From an uncultured Puniceicoccaceae bacterium (GTDB lineage: Bacteria > Verrucomicrobiota > Verrucomicrobiia > Opitutales > Coraliomargaritaceae), in the NCBI GenBank assembly GCA_905479975.1, contig CAJQOS010000026.1, forward strand, positions 1-64,000: a stretch of 64,000 bases of DNA, in the 5' to 3' direction. Of the stretch, positions 36,964 to 45,582 are shown one piece after another. The first letter of the stretch is position 1; each line of letters starts with the position of its first letter. A program made the position numbers and the translations under genes. The notes beneath the pieces were generated by a model. The model ran no database searches. It saw only the letters and a program-made list of their open reading frames with translations, and was not told where the DNA came from.

Positions 36964-37704
36964 TCAATCTGCCAGTGGGCGGAATTCCTCCTTCGAGACC
37001 CAACCAGTTGCTAGGCCTTCGGTTTCGAGTTCATAAAAATTGTTGTATTGATCTAGGATGCGTGCGCGTTCGCCGGGGCGTGCGGAGCCGCTTTCGGGAG
37101 CTGCGCTGGCGGGGGCTGCGTGGAGGCCGACGGTTTCGTCGGTGATGATCGTCCCTGATTGCAGGAGGCGTAGATTGAGCCAGATCGCGGGTAGTGAGAG
37201 GATCAGTGCGATGATGGTAATGACGCGTAGCGACTTCGTCCATAGTCCCGGTTTCATGCCGCTGAGACGCGGCAAGATGTAGGCGGCGAGGAGTAGCCAG
37301 AAGCTGATCGAGGCAATGATGATCCAGCTCTTTGTCGGTAGTGCTTGGCTGGCGAGGATCGTCCAGTTCGGTGCGCCTGCGAAGAGGCCGAGTTCTTGAC
37401 GAACGGCGCCGAGTTTGAATCGGTAGTCGGCGTTGAACGGCGCTAGGAGCTGTGCACGTTCGAGTTGCCAGACCGCTTCGGCGGGTGCGTTCAGCTGGAA
37501 GTAGGCGAGCCCTAGGTTGTGGCGAGCTGCTGCGGTTTCTTTGGTCTCAAGCGCGGCGGTGAACTGTGTCTTGGCTGCTTTGTATTGACCATTCTGATAC
37601 GCTTCGATACCGGATTGAAAGGGAGCGGTTGCGTCACTGGTCGCTGCAAACGCAAGGACTGCGGAGGCGATGTAGAAGAGTGCGATGCGAAGAAGGGAAC
37701 TCAT
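36964..37704 (-). CDS. batE: BatE-like TPR and SH3-type protein
   Basis: The 246-residue protein has a signal peptide (LLRIALFYIASAVLAFA) and two TPR units at about 25-95 (FQSGIEAYQNGQYKAAKTQF; AARHNLGLAYFQLNAPAEAV). Two membrane helices lie at about 125-175. A bacterial SH3-like C-terminus reads VGLHAAPASAAPESGS, FYELETEGLATGWV. This is the typical BatE layout. Its ATG overlaps the batD stop by four bases (37701-37704), showing coupling. It ends the moxR-bat operon. Confidence 0.88.
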   Translation of the reverse strand: MSSLLRIALFYIASAVLAFAATSDATAPFQSGIEAYQNGQYKAAKTQFTAALETKETAAARHNLGLAYFQLNAPAEAVWQLERAQLLAPFNADYRFKLGAVRQELGLFAGAPNWTILASQALPTKSWIIIASISFWLLLAAYILPRLSGMKPGLWTKSLRVITIIALILSLPAIWLNLRLLQSGTIITDETVGLHAAPASAAPESGSARPGERARILDQYNNFYELETEGLATGWVSKEEFRPLAD

Positions 37705-39497
37705 AGTGCTTTCAAAATCGAGTTGAGTTGAGTGCGGGCGCTTTGCAGGTCTGCGCTTTGACTGCGTCCTGAGAAGCGATGACCATCGGCGGCTTGAAAC
37801 AGGGCGCGTGTCTGTGCGATTACGTCGTCTGATAGATTGATTTGCTTAAAAACTGCTTCGAGCTCGGCAAGATCGGCGGAGCGTAAGTTGCGTTTCATAC
37901 GAGCAGTTGCTGCGAGGCGAACGGCGCATTGCGCGCTGTGGTAGAAGTCTGCGCCATCGCTGTTTTGAGATGCTTTGAGCGTGGCCTTGAGCGTTTGTTT
38001 GGCTTCATGCGCTAGAGCGTAGTCTGCATTCTGATGCAGGCGTTTTCGGCTGTAGATCCAAATGCCAGTTGCAGTGAGTGTGAGTAGGCCAACTGCGTTG
38101 AGGCCGTAGCAGAGTGGACTAGAGCAGAGGTGCTTCTGGATGTTGCGTCCTGTGCTCGGGCGGTAGTCGAGTGTGAGTAGCAGCTCTTCGGGGCTCAGTG
38201 CTTTGGTGAGATTGACTGCTGGTGTTGCGTCGCTCTCGTCGGTCGCGGTTGGTTGTGTCGGGAGTGCAGGGCGAAGGGACGGCCCGACTTCGACGCTGAT
38301 GGCGGGGCTACTGAGCTCGACGTATTTTCCGACTTTCGGGTCAAAGAATGAGAAGCGCACTTCAGGGAGTTTGAGTGTGCCTGCCTTCTCGGGGATGAAG
38401 ACATAGTCGAAACGTTTCACGCCTTTGAGTGATTGTGAGTCGCTTGCTTCAAAGTCGGACTCGGGCTTATAGTTACGCCAGCCTCGTGTCTTTTTCATCT
38501 CGGGGCCTTTGATGCGATCAAAGTTGCCGCGGCCACTGAGTTTGAGAGAGAGCATGATCGGCTCATCCACGCGTGTGGTATCGGTATCGGCGCTGACTGC
38601 CATGCTGAAGTTGCCGATTGCTCCTGAGAAGCTTTTCGGTTTGCCCTCAGAGGGGAGTGTACGCACGTCGATTTGAGTCGGCTCTGTGTAGATGTTGAAG
38701 CGCTCGGAACGTCCGAAGAAGTTGTCAAACATCCCTCCGCCAAACGGTGAGTTACGCGCGTTGCGCTGATCCGGCATTTGTGCGGCCAGTGTGAATTGAA
38801 AGTTGAGATCCTGTGGGCCTGCACTGATCGGTGTGATGGTGAGCGGCCAGCTATAGACACGGTAGCGACTGCCGTTGTGCATCTCGACGCTTTCCGAGGA
38901 TTCTTCTGGGAGGTCGCTGACGGTGAATCCGTCGGCATCGCGCTCGAAGGCATTGAGCCCGCGCAACTGCACGTTGCTTGAAATGTATAGCTTCAGTGTG
39001 ATGGGTGTGGTTTGGCCGACGTAGAGTTGCTGTGGTGCATCGGCTTTTAGGAAGATGAGTTCATCGACAGTGGGCGCGGCATTGGCTGAGCGCTCGACTA
39101 CGGTGAGTGTGGCTGCTGGGGCTTGTAAGCGTCCGCCTTTGTATTCGAAAATATATGCGGGTATCGTGTAGGCGCTTGGTGTCTTGGATACGGCATCGAT
39201 GATGAGTTGCTGTGTGCTGCTGTAATTACGTTTCCCGTTAACGATTTGAGTGGATTGGCTGGTCGAGGTGTGGCCGTTGCGCAGGGTGAGGCCGCCGTCG
39301 GATGGAATCGGCAGCGAGGTGATCCGCTCGGGCTCTGGCATCGCGCTGGTGTCGGATTCGACGATCTCAACAATGTATCTGGACGTGCTGCCAGCGGCAA
39401 CGCGCGCCGGCTCGAAGCGTGCGTTGACCTGAATCTCTGCGTTGAGTGCGGAGGTTGCCCAGATGGCGAATATTAGGAATACGTGTCGTAGATGCAT
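37701..39497 (-). CDS. batD: BatD (oxygen-tolerance family membrane protein)
   Basis: The 598-residue exported protein has a signal peptide (HVFLIFAIWATSALNA). Large beta-sandwich regions follow (IQVNARFEPARVAAGSTSRY; LFIGQTTPITLKLYI-like segment QLYVGQTTPITLKLYISSNV; TTRVDEPIMLSLKLSGRGNF). A single membrane helix lies at about 470-490 (YGLNAVGLLTLTATGIWIYS), with a cytoplasmic tail. BatD is required for the MoxR-Bat system in several bacteria, possibly assembling or stabilising envelope complexes; its molecular role is unresolved. It is 19 bp downstream of batB-C. Confidence 0.9.
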   Translation of the reverse strand: MHLRHVFLIFAIWATSALNAEIQVNARFEPARVAAGSTSRYIVEIVESDTSAMPEPERITSLPIPSDGGLTLRNGHTSTSQSTQIVNGKRNYSSTQQLIIDAVSKTPSAYTIPAYIFEYKGGRLQAPAATLTVVERSANAAPTVDELIFLKADAPQQLYVGQTTPITLKLYISSNVQLRGLNAFERDADGFTVSDLPEESSESVEMHNGSRYRVYSWPLTITPISAGPQDLNFQFTLAAQMPDQRNARNSPFGGGMFDNFFGRSERFNIYTEPTQIDVRTLPSEGKPKSFSGAIGNFSMAVSADTDTTRVDEPIMLSLKLSGRGNFDRIKGPEMKKTRGWRNYKPESDFEASDSQSLKGVKRFDYVFIPEKAGTLKLPEVRFSFFDPKVGKYVELSSPAISVEVGPSLRPALPTQPTATDESDATPAVNLTKALSPEELLLTLDYRPSTGRNIQKHLCSSPLCYGLNAVGLLTLTATGIWIYSRKRLHQNADYALAHEAKQTLKATLKASQNSDGADFYHSAQCAVRLAATARMKRNLRSADLAELEAVFKQINLSDDVIAQTRALFQAADGHRFSGRSQSADLQSARTQLNSILKAL

Positions 39498-39516
39498 GTG
39501 TCTCTAAAGGTGGACG

Positions 39517-41568
39517 TTACCAGTCGCGGATTTCTCCTTTGCGGTTTGTGCGTGTTTCGTCGGAAGGTTCGGTAAATGGAAGTAAGCGCTCGGAGTTGCG
39601 GAGGCTGTCGAGTAGGTCTTGCGCTTCGGAGACGCTCATGCCTTCGAGCATCATTTCCCCCGCTTCGCCTTGCTCGGCTTCTTGGCCTTCGGTGGGCTGC
39701 GGGGCTTGGCCTTCTTCTTCGCCTGGCTCTTCGGATTCTTCGCCTTCGCTGCTGGCTTCTTCTTGGGCTTGTTGCTCCATGTCTTCAGCAGGATCGCCAG
39801 TCGATTCAGTGCTTTCGTCTTCGCCGGGTTCCTCGCCTTCGGAGCCTTCTTGCTCGGATTGCTGTCCGCCGTCTTCTCCTTGCTCAGAGTCTTCGCCTTG
39901 GTCGCCAGATTCTTCGTCACCCGATTGCTCGTCGTTTTCTTCTGACTGTTCCTCTTCGCCTTGGTCTTCGGAGTCCTCGCTTTCGTCACCGTCTTCAGAT
40001 TGCTCGTCGGACTCTTCTTGCTCCTGTTCCTCGTCGCTCTCTTCTTGGTCCTCTTGCTCCTGGTTGTCCTGATCTTCTGGCTCTTGCTGCTTCAGGAATT
40101 CTTCGAGTGCTGTGCGGCGTGCTTCTACGGTGGCGGCATCTTCGAGGCTGCGAGTGTCGGAGGTGTCGATTTCGTTGGCGGATTTAAAGAGTGCTTCGGC
40201 TTGTTTCCAGGTTTCGATGGCGGCTTCGAAGTCCTGCGCTTCAAAGGCGGCGTCTCCGATTTGATTGGCAGCATGTGCCATATTATACAGCGCGTCGCGT
40301 TCGAGGGCGACATCTTCGCTGCGCTCAATCGCTTCTTCATAGAGGCGTGTGGCTTCGGCGTAGTTGCCAGTGGTGAGTTGCTCGTGTGCTTGGTTATAGA
40401 GGATGCGTGGATCAGTCGGGAGATCGTGGATGATCGCTTCCGGTGCTTCCTCGGCATCAGGTAGTGGTAGCTCGAGTGACTCAGTGGACTCGGGTATTTC
40501 TGGGATGTCTTGAGCTTCGCTGGGTGAAGGGAGCAGCAGTGTGCCGGCGGCGATTGCCACGGCCAGTTGAATGGATGCCTTGCCGCGGCGACGTATGAAG
40601 ATTTCCAATACAAGAAAAAGGCAGGCGACTGCGAGCGACCATTGATAGCGCTCGATGCGTGCTTCCTGTAGTTCGGACTCGCGCTCTTCGCGTGGCAGTG
40701 TGGCGAGGACAGACCTGTAGAGTGTGTTGAGGGATTGATCGCTCAAGCGGCTGTAACTGCCGCCGGTGAGTTGTGCGATTTCTTTAAGTGTGGCTTCATC
40801 GAGCTGACTGCGCACGGGTTGGCCGCTGGAATCGCGGATGAATTCTTCGGTGCCTTGTCCGTTGCGGATTTTAAGATACTCACCCTCGGGGGTGCCGATA
40901 CCGATGGTATATACTTTGATGCCGCCCTTGGCGACTTCGCGGGCGGTTTCGATGGCTTGCTGCTGTTGGTCTTCGCCGTCGGTTAGGAGAATGACGACCT
41001 TAAAGTTGTTGTCCTTTGGGAAGGCCTTCGCGGCTTCACGGATGGCGCGGCCGATGTCACTGCCGCCGCGTGATAGGCTGGTATGCCCGATCGAGTCCAA
41101 ATTTTCACGGAATGCTGCGTAGTCCAGTGTCGGTGGAGTTTGCAGGAAGGCATTGCCCGCAAAGACAACGAGCCCGATGCGGTCGCTTTCCAAGCGTTTG
41201 ACGAGATCGATGATTGCCAGCTTCGCACGGTCCAGGCGCGTCGGGCGCAGGTCAGTGGCGAGCATACTCTTCGAGCTGTCGAGGACGAAAACGATGTCGA
41301 GGCCGCGTGCTTTGCGTTCGATCCAATCGACGCCGTATTGCGGGCGTGCCAGTGAGATGCCGATTAACGCAAGGGCTAGGAGGATCAGGCCTGCTTTAAG
41401 GAGCGTGCGTTGGTGGCTGGCTTTTTCGGTGAGTTGGTCGAGTAGGCGTGCAGCGGCAAAACGGCTGAGTAGCGCCTCGCGCCGGCGCAGGCCGAACACG
41501 AAGAGTCCCGCAAAAAATAATACGATGAGCGGGGTGACGGTGAGCCAGGTATGATTCTCAAAGGTCAT
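39517..41568 (-). CDS. batB: BatB-BatC fusion: VWA domain, TPRs, acidic tail
   Basis: The 683-residue protein has an N-terminal helix pair and a VWA domain with an intact [21 protein letters not shown], then [10 protein letters not shown] membrane helix near 310 ([16 protein letters not shown]) follows. Next come two or three TPRs at about 390-470 ([40 protein letters not shown]). A highly acidic tail of about 150 residues, mostly Glu/Gln/Asp/Ser/Gly, ends the protein ([16 protein letters not shown]-like end). BatB and BatC are separate in many genomes. ATG 41568 overlaps the batA stop by four bases; the longer frame upstream lies inside batA and is rejected. Confidence 0.92.
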   Translation of the reverse strand: MTFENHTWLTVTPLIVLFFAGLFVFGLRRREALLSRFAAARLLDQLTEKASHQRTLLKAGLILLALALIGISLARPQYGVDWIERKARGLDIVFVLDSSKSMLATDLRPTRLDRAKLAIIDLVKRLESDRIGLVVFAGNAFLQTPPTLDYAAFRENLDSIGHTSLSRGGSDIGRAIREAAKAFPKDNNFKVVILLTDGEDQQQQAIETAREVAKGGIKVYTIGIGTPEGEYLKIRNGQGTEEFIRDSSGQPVRSQLDEATLKEIAQLTGGSYSRLSDQSLNTLYRSVLATLPREERESELQEARIERYQWSLAVACLFLVLEIFIRRRGKASIQLAVAIAAGTLLLPSPSEAQDIPEIPESTESLELPLPDAEEAPEAIIHDLPTDPRILYNQAHEQLTTGNYAEATRLYEEAIERSEDVALERDALYNMAHAANQIGDAAFEAQDFEAAIETWKQAEALFKSANEIDTSDTRSLEDAATVEARRTALEEFLKQQEPEDQDNQEQEDQEESDEEQEQEESDEQSEDGDESEDSEDQGEEEQSEENDEQSGDEESGDQGEDSEQGEDGGQQSEQEGSEGEEPGEDESTESTGDPAEDMEQQAQEEASSEGEESEEPGEEEGQAPQPTEGQEAEQGEAGEMMLEGMSVSEAQDLLDSLRNSERLLPFTEPSDETRTNRKGEIRDW

Positions 41569-42602
41569 GGTAGGCGGCGGTAGCGCGTGTTGCGCAAGAG
41601 TTGTTCCAAGGCGAGGAGGGCGAGCCCGAGGGCTGCTGGCCAAATGAAATACTCGGTGAAGGTTGCGTAAGAGCGCAGCTCAATGGTGGTGGTTTCGAGC
41701 TCATCGATCTCATCGTAAATACGCTCAAGATCGCCGTCTTGGGTGGCGCTGAAAAAGAGGCCGCCAGTCATTTTTGCGATTTCAGTGAGTTCGGCTTCGT
41801 CGTAGTTTGAGTTCTCGCTACGTCCGCGATAGACGGGTTTGCCCTTTTTGTCGCGCATCACTTTATTGTCGCGAGTCATCTCTGGGATGGGCACGCGGCC
41901 TTTTTGTCCGGTGGCAATCGTGTAAACTTTGACGCCGTAGCTTTTGGCCGCTTCGGCTGCACCGATGGGAGAAATGGTGCCAGAATTGTTTTCGCCGTCG
42001 GTTAGGAGAATGACGATGTGGCTGCGTGCTTCGTGGTCGCGCAGGCGGTTCACGCTGGCTCCCAGCGCGGTGCCGATTGCGGTGCCGCCGCCGTCGATTT
42101 CGCCGAGTTCGAGACGGTCGAGATTCTTCTTTAACCAGTCGTGGTTCAGTGTGAGTGGGCTGACGACGTAGGCATCGGCGGCAAAGGCAACGAGTGCGAT
42201 GCGGTCGTAAGGACGTTTCTCAATGAATGCGCGCACCACCTTTTTAGCCGCATCCAAACGCGTAACGACATTTTCACGTGTGGAAAGATCGAGCGCACGC
42301 ATGGAACCAGAAAGGTCGAGGGTGACGACGATATCGATGCCGTCGGCATCGGTGGTGTCGTTCATCTTGCCCATTTGTGGGCGGGCGAGCGCGGTGATGA
42401 GTGCGGCCAGCGCGAGGATACGTAGGCCGAATAGGAACTTCCCCGGGAGGCTGCGTCGCGAACGGCTGACTGCTTTGACCAGAGAGGTGCTGGAAAAACG
42501 CATTGCTGCTTCCGGCCCCATACGTCCTGCCCACCATGCGATAATCGGTAGTAGAATGAGTAGCAAGAAGCACTCTGGGTTCTGGAATTGGAAGAAGCTC
42601 AT
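41565..42602 (-). CDS. batA: BatA, VWA-domain membrane protein
   Basis: The 345-residue protein has two N-terminal helices ([39 protein letters not shown]). A VWA domain with MIDAS residues [17 protein letters not shown] and TDGENNSG follows, and a C-terminal helix reads [22 protein letters not shown] domains of Bat proteins bind partners through a metal ion in the periplasm. Four-base ATGA-type overlaps on both sides (with the DUF4381-like gene and batB-C) mark translational coupling. Confidence 0.93.
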   Translation of the reverse strand: MSFFQFQNPECFLLLILLPIIAWWAGRMGPEAAMRFSSTSLVKAVSRSRRSLPGKFLFGLRILALAALITALARPQMGKMNDTTDADGIDIVVTLDLSGSMRALDLSTRENVVTRLDAAKKVVRAFIEKRPYDRIALVAFAADAYVVSPLTLNHDWLKKNLDRLELGEIDGGGTAIGTALGASVNRLRDHEARSHIVILLTDGENNSGTISPIGAAEAAKSYGVKVYTIATGQKGRVPIPEMTRDNKVMRDKKGKPVYRGRSENSNYDEAELTEIAKMTGGLFFSATQDGDLERIYDEIDELETTTIELRSYATFTEYFIWPAALGLALLALEQLLRNTRYRRLP

Positions 42603-43174
42603 GACTGTGCGACCTCTGGTTGGGGAGCGTCAGAGCCTTGCTCGGATTGACGGATGAGCGTGATGGCAGATTCCGTGAGTGCGTCGCGATCAGCCTCGGT
42701 GAGTGAGGCTTGGGCGAATTTGACGCGGTCGCAGTGTTCTAAGAAGGTAGAGAGCGAGGCGCGGGCTTCGGTGTTGAGCAGTGTGTGCCCATCGAGTGCT
42801 TTGAGGAATTCGAGTGTCGTGCGGCCGAGGGCGGCGATGCCCTTGCCGGTTTCAAAATAACGCCGCAGTGCGAGTGAACTGAGCACGGCGAAACGTTCGT
42901 CGTCGCCAGCGGTGCATTCGGCAGCGGTTTTGAGTTCGGCGAATGCAGTGGTGTGGGGCTGAAGTTGTGCGGCACGGTTTCTACGTGCACGGGCGAATTG
43001 GACGATGCCCCAAGTTAGTAAGCTAAATGCGATGACCGCGAGGGCGATCATGACGCCGATTTGCCACGGCTCATAGGGCGGGATCTCGATCGGGCCACGC
43101 ACATTATCCAACGACGGGCCGGGCGGCAGGTCTGGAAGCTGAGGTGTTTGTGCTGGCAGTTGTGCGAGAAACAT
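42599..43174 (-). CDS. DUF4381-like membrane protein of Bat operon
   Basis: This 191-residue protein has a proline-rich N-terminal segment, one membrane helix ([20 protein letters not shown], about residues 39-58) and a helical cytoplasmic part ([35 protein letters not shown]). DUF4381-type proteins commonly sit between DUF58 and batA in these operons. Function is unknown; an adaptor in the Bat membrane complex is inferred from position. Its stop overlaps the batA ATG. The 172-bp spacer before it is filled by word repeats. Confidence 0.82.
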   Translation of the reverse strand: MFLAQLPAQTPQLPDLPPGPSLDNVRGPIEIPPYEPWQIGVMIALAVIAFSLLTWGIVQFARARRNRAAQLQPHTTAFAELKTAAECTAGDDERFAVLSSLALRRYFETGKGIAALGRTTLEFLKALDGHTLLNTEARASLSTFLEHCDRVKFAQASLTEADRDALTESAITLIRQSEQGSDAPQPEVAQS

Positions 43175-43275
43175 TAGGGTTGGTTGTTGTTCGTTGTTGG
43201 TTGTTGGCTTTGGATACGCGGGGCAGCTAAAGCAGCCTATCCTTGAGGGGGGCGTTTGTTATTTGGTTTTCAGGT

Positions 43276-43346
43276 TTTCCGTGTTTCAGTATTTCCGTGT
43301 TTCAGGTTTTCAAAGTTTCAGCTTTTCAGAAGTTTCAGCTTTTCAG
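43276..43346. repeat. TTTCAG word repeats abutting the DUF58 stop
   Basis: TTTCCGTGTTTCAG occurs at 43276-43289 and 43292-43305. AAGTTTCAGCTTTTCAG occurs as an exact tandem at 43313-43329 and 43330-43346, ending one base before the DUF58 stop codon (43347). CAGCTTTTCAG is also found inverted at 3892-3902. GTTGTT words fill 43180-43210 of the same spacer. Confidence 0.92.
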
Positions 43347-44228
43347 TTAGTGTCGGCTGGCGCGGCGCGCGAAAAGGTTGCGCAATGCGGGTAGGTAGGG
43401 CTGATCGGTGCTGGCTTGTATCCAGTCGAGTCCCTTCTTGCGCATGTGGGTGTTGAAGTCGCTTTGGCGCTTGCGGGCGAGGGTGGCGTAGCGATGGCGC
43501 GTCGATTTGTTGCCCGTGTCGATCTCTACCATTTCTCCGGTTTCGGCATCTTCAAGGGTGATCAGGCCGACTTCGGGTAGCTCAACCTCGCGCGGATCAC
43601 TCAGTGCAATGCTGATCAAGTCATGCCGTTGGTTGGTCAGTGCGAGCGTATCGAAGAGTTCGATGGGTTCGTCGAGAAAGTCCGAGATCATGAAAACGAC
43701 GGTTTTACGACGTTGCACACGATTGAGATAGTCGAGCGCAGCTTTGTGTGAAGTGCGCCGACCTTTCGGCTTGAAGAATAAAATGTCTCGGATGACGCGC
43801 AGAATGTGGCGGCGGCCTTTCTTGGGCGGGATGTAGTGCTCGACCTCGTCGGTATAGAGGAGCACGCCGACTTTATCGTTGTTCTGCGTGGCGGAAAACG
43901 CGAGCACGCTGGCGATTTCCGCGGCGCGTTCGCGCTTGCTTTGTTCGACGGAGCCGAAGACGCCCGAAGCGCTCAAATCGATCAGCAGCATCAATGTCAT
44001 CTCGCGTTCTTCACGGAAGACTTTGACGAAGGGACGATCCATCTTGGCGCTGACATTCCAATCAATCGTGCGCACATCGTCGCCGATTGCGTATTCGCGC
44101 ACTTCCTCAAAGTCCATGCCACGGCCCTTGAATGAGCTGTAGTAAGCACCTGTGACCGCTTCCGTCACTAGGTGGCGGGCGCGGATCTCAAGGCGGCGAA
44201 CTTTTTTGATGATGTCGGAAGTGTTCAC
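43347..44228 (-). CDS. DUF58 domain protein of MoxR-Bat operon
   Basis: The 293-residue protein has the DUF58 core: KKVRRLEIRARHLVTEAVTG, then FKGRGMDFEEVREYAIGDDV and RTIDWNVSAKMDRPFVKVFR, and a VWA-like region with LLIDLSASGVFGS and FMISDFLDEP. It is cytoplasmic and partners with the MoxR ATPase. The start is a GTG at 44228. The 30 bases upstream are terminal-repeat sequence without any purine-rich ribosome site (ATTCTTAATTCCCCT precedes the GTG), so the native leader seems to have been replaced. Confidence 0.93.
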   Translation of the reverse strand: MNTSDIIKKVRRLEIRARHLVTEAVTGAYYSSFKGRGMDFEEVREYAIGDDVRTIDWNVSAKMDRPFVKVFREEREMTLMLLIDLSASGVFGSVEQSKRERAAEIASVLAFSATQNNDKVGVLLYTDEVEHYIPPKKGRRHILRVIRDILFFKPKGRRTSHKAALDYLNRVQRRKTVVFMISDFLDEPIELFDTLALTNQRHDLISIALSDPREVELPEVGLITLEDAETGEMVEIDTGNKSTRHRYATLARKRQSDFNTHMRKKGLDWIQASTDQPYLPALRNLFARRASRH

Positions 44229-44232
44229 AGGG

Positions 44233-44423
44233 GAATTAAGAATTAGGAATTAGGAATTAGGAGATGGGAGATGGGAGACTTGAGGGCTGAGATTTGAGGG
44301 GGGGGGGAAGTTGGAAGTTAGAATTGAGAAGTTTGGGAGCTTAGGTGGCGTGTTGGTTCTTAATCTCCGCGTTGGCGGTGCGTCGTCCATAACTCCTAAT
44401 TCTTAATTCCTAACTCTTAATTC
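44233..44423. mobile_element. 191-bp segment with 31-bp terminal inverted repeats
   Basis: The left end 44233-44263 (GAATTAAGAATTAGGAATTA...) and the right end 44393-44423 are inverted copies with 29 of 31 bases identical. The interior holds GAGACTTGAGGGCTGAG (44275-44291, also at 1968), a run of ten G (44298-44307) and no open frame. It is MITE-like in size and ends. No target-site duplication is evident. It separates moxR from DUF58 inside an operon. Confidence 0.7.
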
Positions 44424-44490
44424 GTCACAGCAATCTTCGAAGCCGTCGTTGTCCCTAAGGGACCGCGACGGCTTCGAAGATTGCTGTGAC
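44424..44490. repeat. 67-nt near-perfect palindrome at the moxR end
   Basis: Arms 44424-44448 and 44466-44490 are perfect 25-base inverted copies. The 17-base centre contains GTCCC TAA GGGAC, a further 5-bp stem. The right arm is the last coding part of moxR (VTAIFEAV), the TAG stop lies in the centre, and the left arm is non-coding. The palindrome begins at the base after the 31-bp terminal repeat ends. Confidence 0.95.
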
Positions 44491-45456
44491 AAGGTCTTCG
44501 CTGGTGATTTCTTCGGCTTCGGCCTCGTAGCTGGGGATCACGCGGTGGCGTAATACGTCCATGCCGATTTCTTTAATGTCCTGTGGGATCACATAGGAGC
44601 GACCTTGCATCAGCGCCCATGCTTTGGCAGCCAATGTCAGGCTGATCGTGGCACGGGGGCTGGCACCAAATTGAATATATTGACCGAGCTTGAGCTTGAA
44701 ATCTTCTGGGTTACGTGTGGCGAGTATCAGATCGACGATGTAGTCGCGGATCTTCGGATCGACGTAGACATCGTTCACATGCTTGCGCGCCTCTTGGATG
44801 GCTTTGAGTGTGGTGACGGCGTTGACGCTCAGGTTCGGATCAGTCGAAGCCATGCGGTCAAGAATCTCGCGCTCTTCGGTTTTGCTTGGGTAGCCGACTT
44901 TGAGTTTCAGCATGAAACGGTCCACCTGCGCCTCGGGCAGCGGATAGGTGCCTTCTTGGTCGATCGGATTCTCCGTGGCCAGCACGAGGAACGGCTCCGG
45001 CAGAGGATATGTGGTATCGCCGATCGTGACTTGGTGCTCCTGCATCGCTTCGAGCAGCGCACTCTGCACCTTTGCAGGTGCGCGGTTGATTTCGTCGGCC
45101 AGCACCAGGTTGGCGAAAATCGGCCCCTTGCGTGTGTGGAAGGTGCTGTCTTTCGGGCTGTAGATCAGCGTGCCGATGACGTCTGCCGGCAGCAAGTCGG
45201 GCGTAAACTGTATGCGCTTGAAGTCGGCGTCCGTGGCACTGGCCAATGTGCGGATGCTCAAGGTCTTGGCCAGCCCGGGAACACCTTCGAGTAGCACGTG
45301 GCCATTTGCGAGCAGGCCAACGAGTAGGCGATCGACGAGGTAATGCTGGCCGACGATCACGCGGCCGATCTCCTCACGTAGGGTGGGGATCCACGCGATG
45401 GCGGCTTCGAGGGCTTCGGTGTTGGGAGGTGTGATGGTTGAGGATTCTTGGCTCAT
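44455..45456 (-). CDS. MoxR-family AAA+ ATPase
   Basis: The 333-residue AAA+ protein has Walker A LEGVPGLAKTLSIRTLA (about residues 57-73), Walker B VLADEINRAPAKVQSALLEA, sensor 1 ATENPIDQEGTYPLPEAQ, and the sensor-2 region FGASPRATISLTLAAKAWA. MoxR ATPases act as chaperones that activate or insert partner proteins, with the VWA proteins as adaptors. It is first in the operon (moxR, DUF58, DUF4381-like, batA, batB-C, batD, batE). Its last codons form one arm of a 67-nt palindrome. Confidence 0.95.
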   Translation of the reverse strand: MSQESSTITPPNTEALEAAIAWIPTLREEIGRVIVGQHYLVDRLLVGLLANGHVLLEGVPGLAKTLSIRTLASATDADFKRIQFTPDLLPADVIGTLIYSPKDSTFHTRKGPIFANLVLADEINRAPAKVQSALLEAMQEHQVTIGDTTYPLPEPFLVLATENPIDQEGTYPLPEAQVDRFMLKLKVGYPSKTEEREILDRMASTDPNLSVNAVTTLKAIQEARKHVNDVYVDPKIRDYIVDLILATRNPEDFKLKLGQYIQFGASPRATISLTLAAKAWALMQGRSYVIPQDIKEIGMDVLRHRVIPSYEAEAEEITSEDLVTAIFEAVAVP

Positions 45457-45582
45457 AGTAAAGTAATGGAAATTGGTAAAACGACTAACGGCAGGACATC
45501 AATGACAAGCCTTCCTGCAAGAGGTTTCCTTGAAAATAAAGAGAAATTGCATTTGAATACAAGGTGTGCCTTATTGTCCCAC

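Noticed and set aside
39446-40072. Long Ser/Pro/Cys-rich open frame on the + strand
   Set aside because: It is the antisense reading of the acidic Glu/Gln tail of the BatB-C protein; repetitive codons keep it open by chance.
45457-45582. Sigma-54 promoter between moxR and the NtrC-type regulator
   Set aside because: I could not find a GG-N10-GC element with the right spacing.
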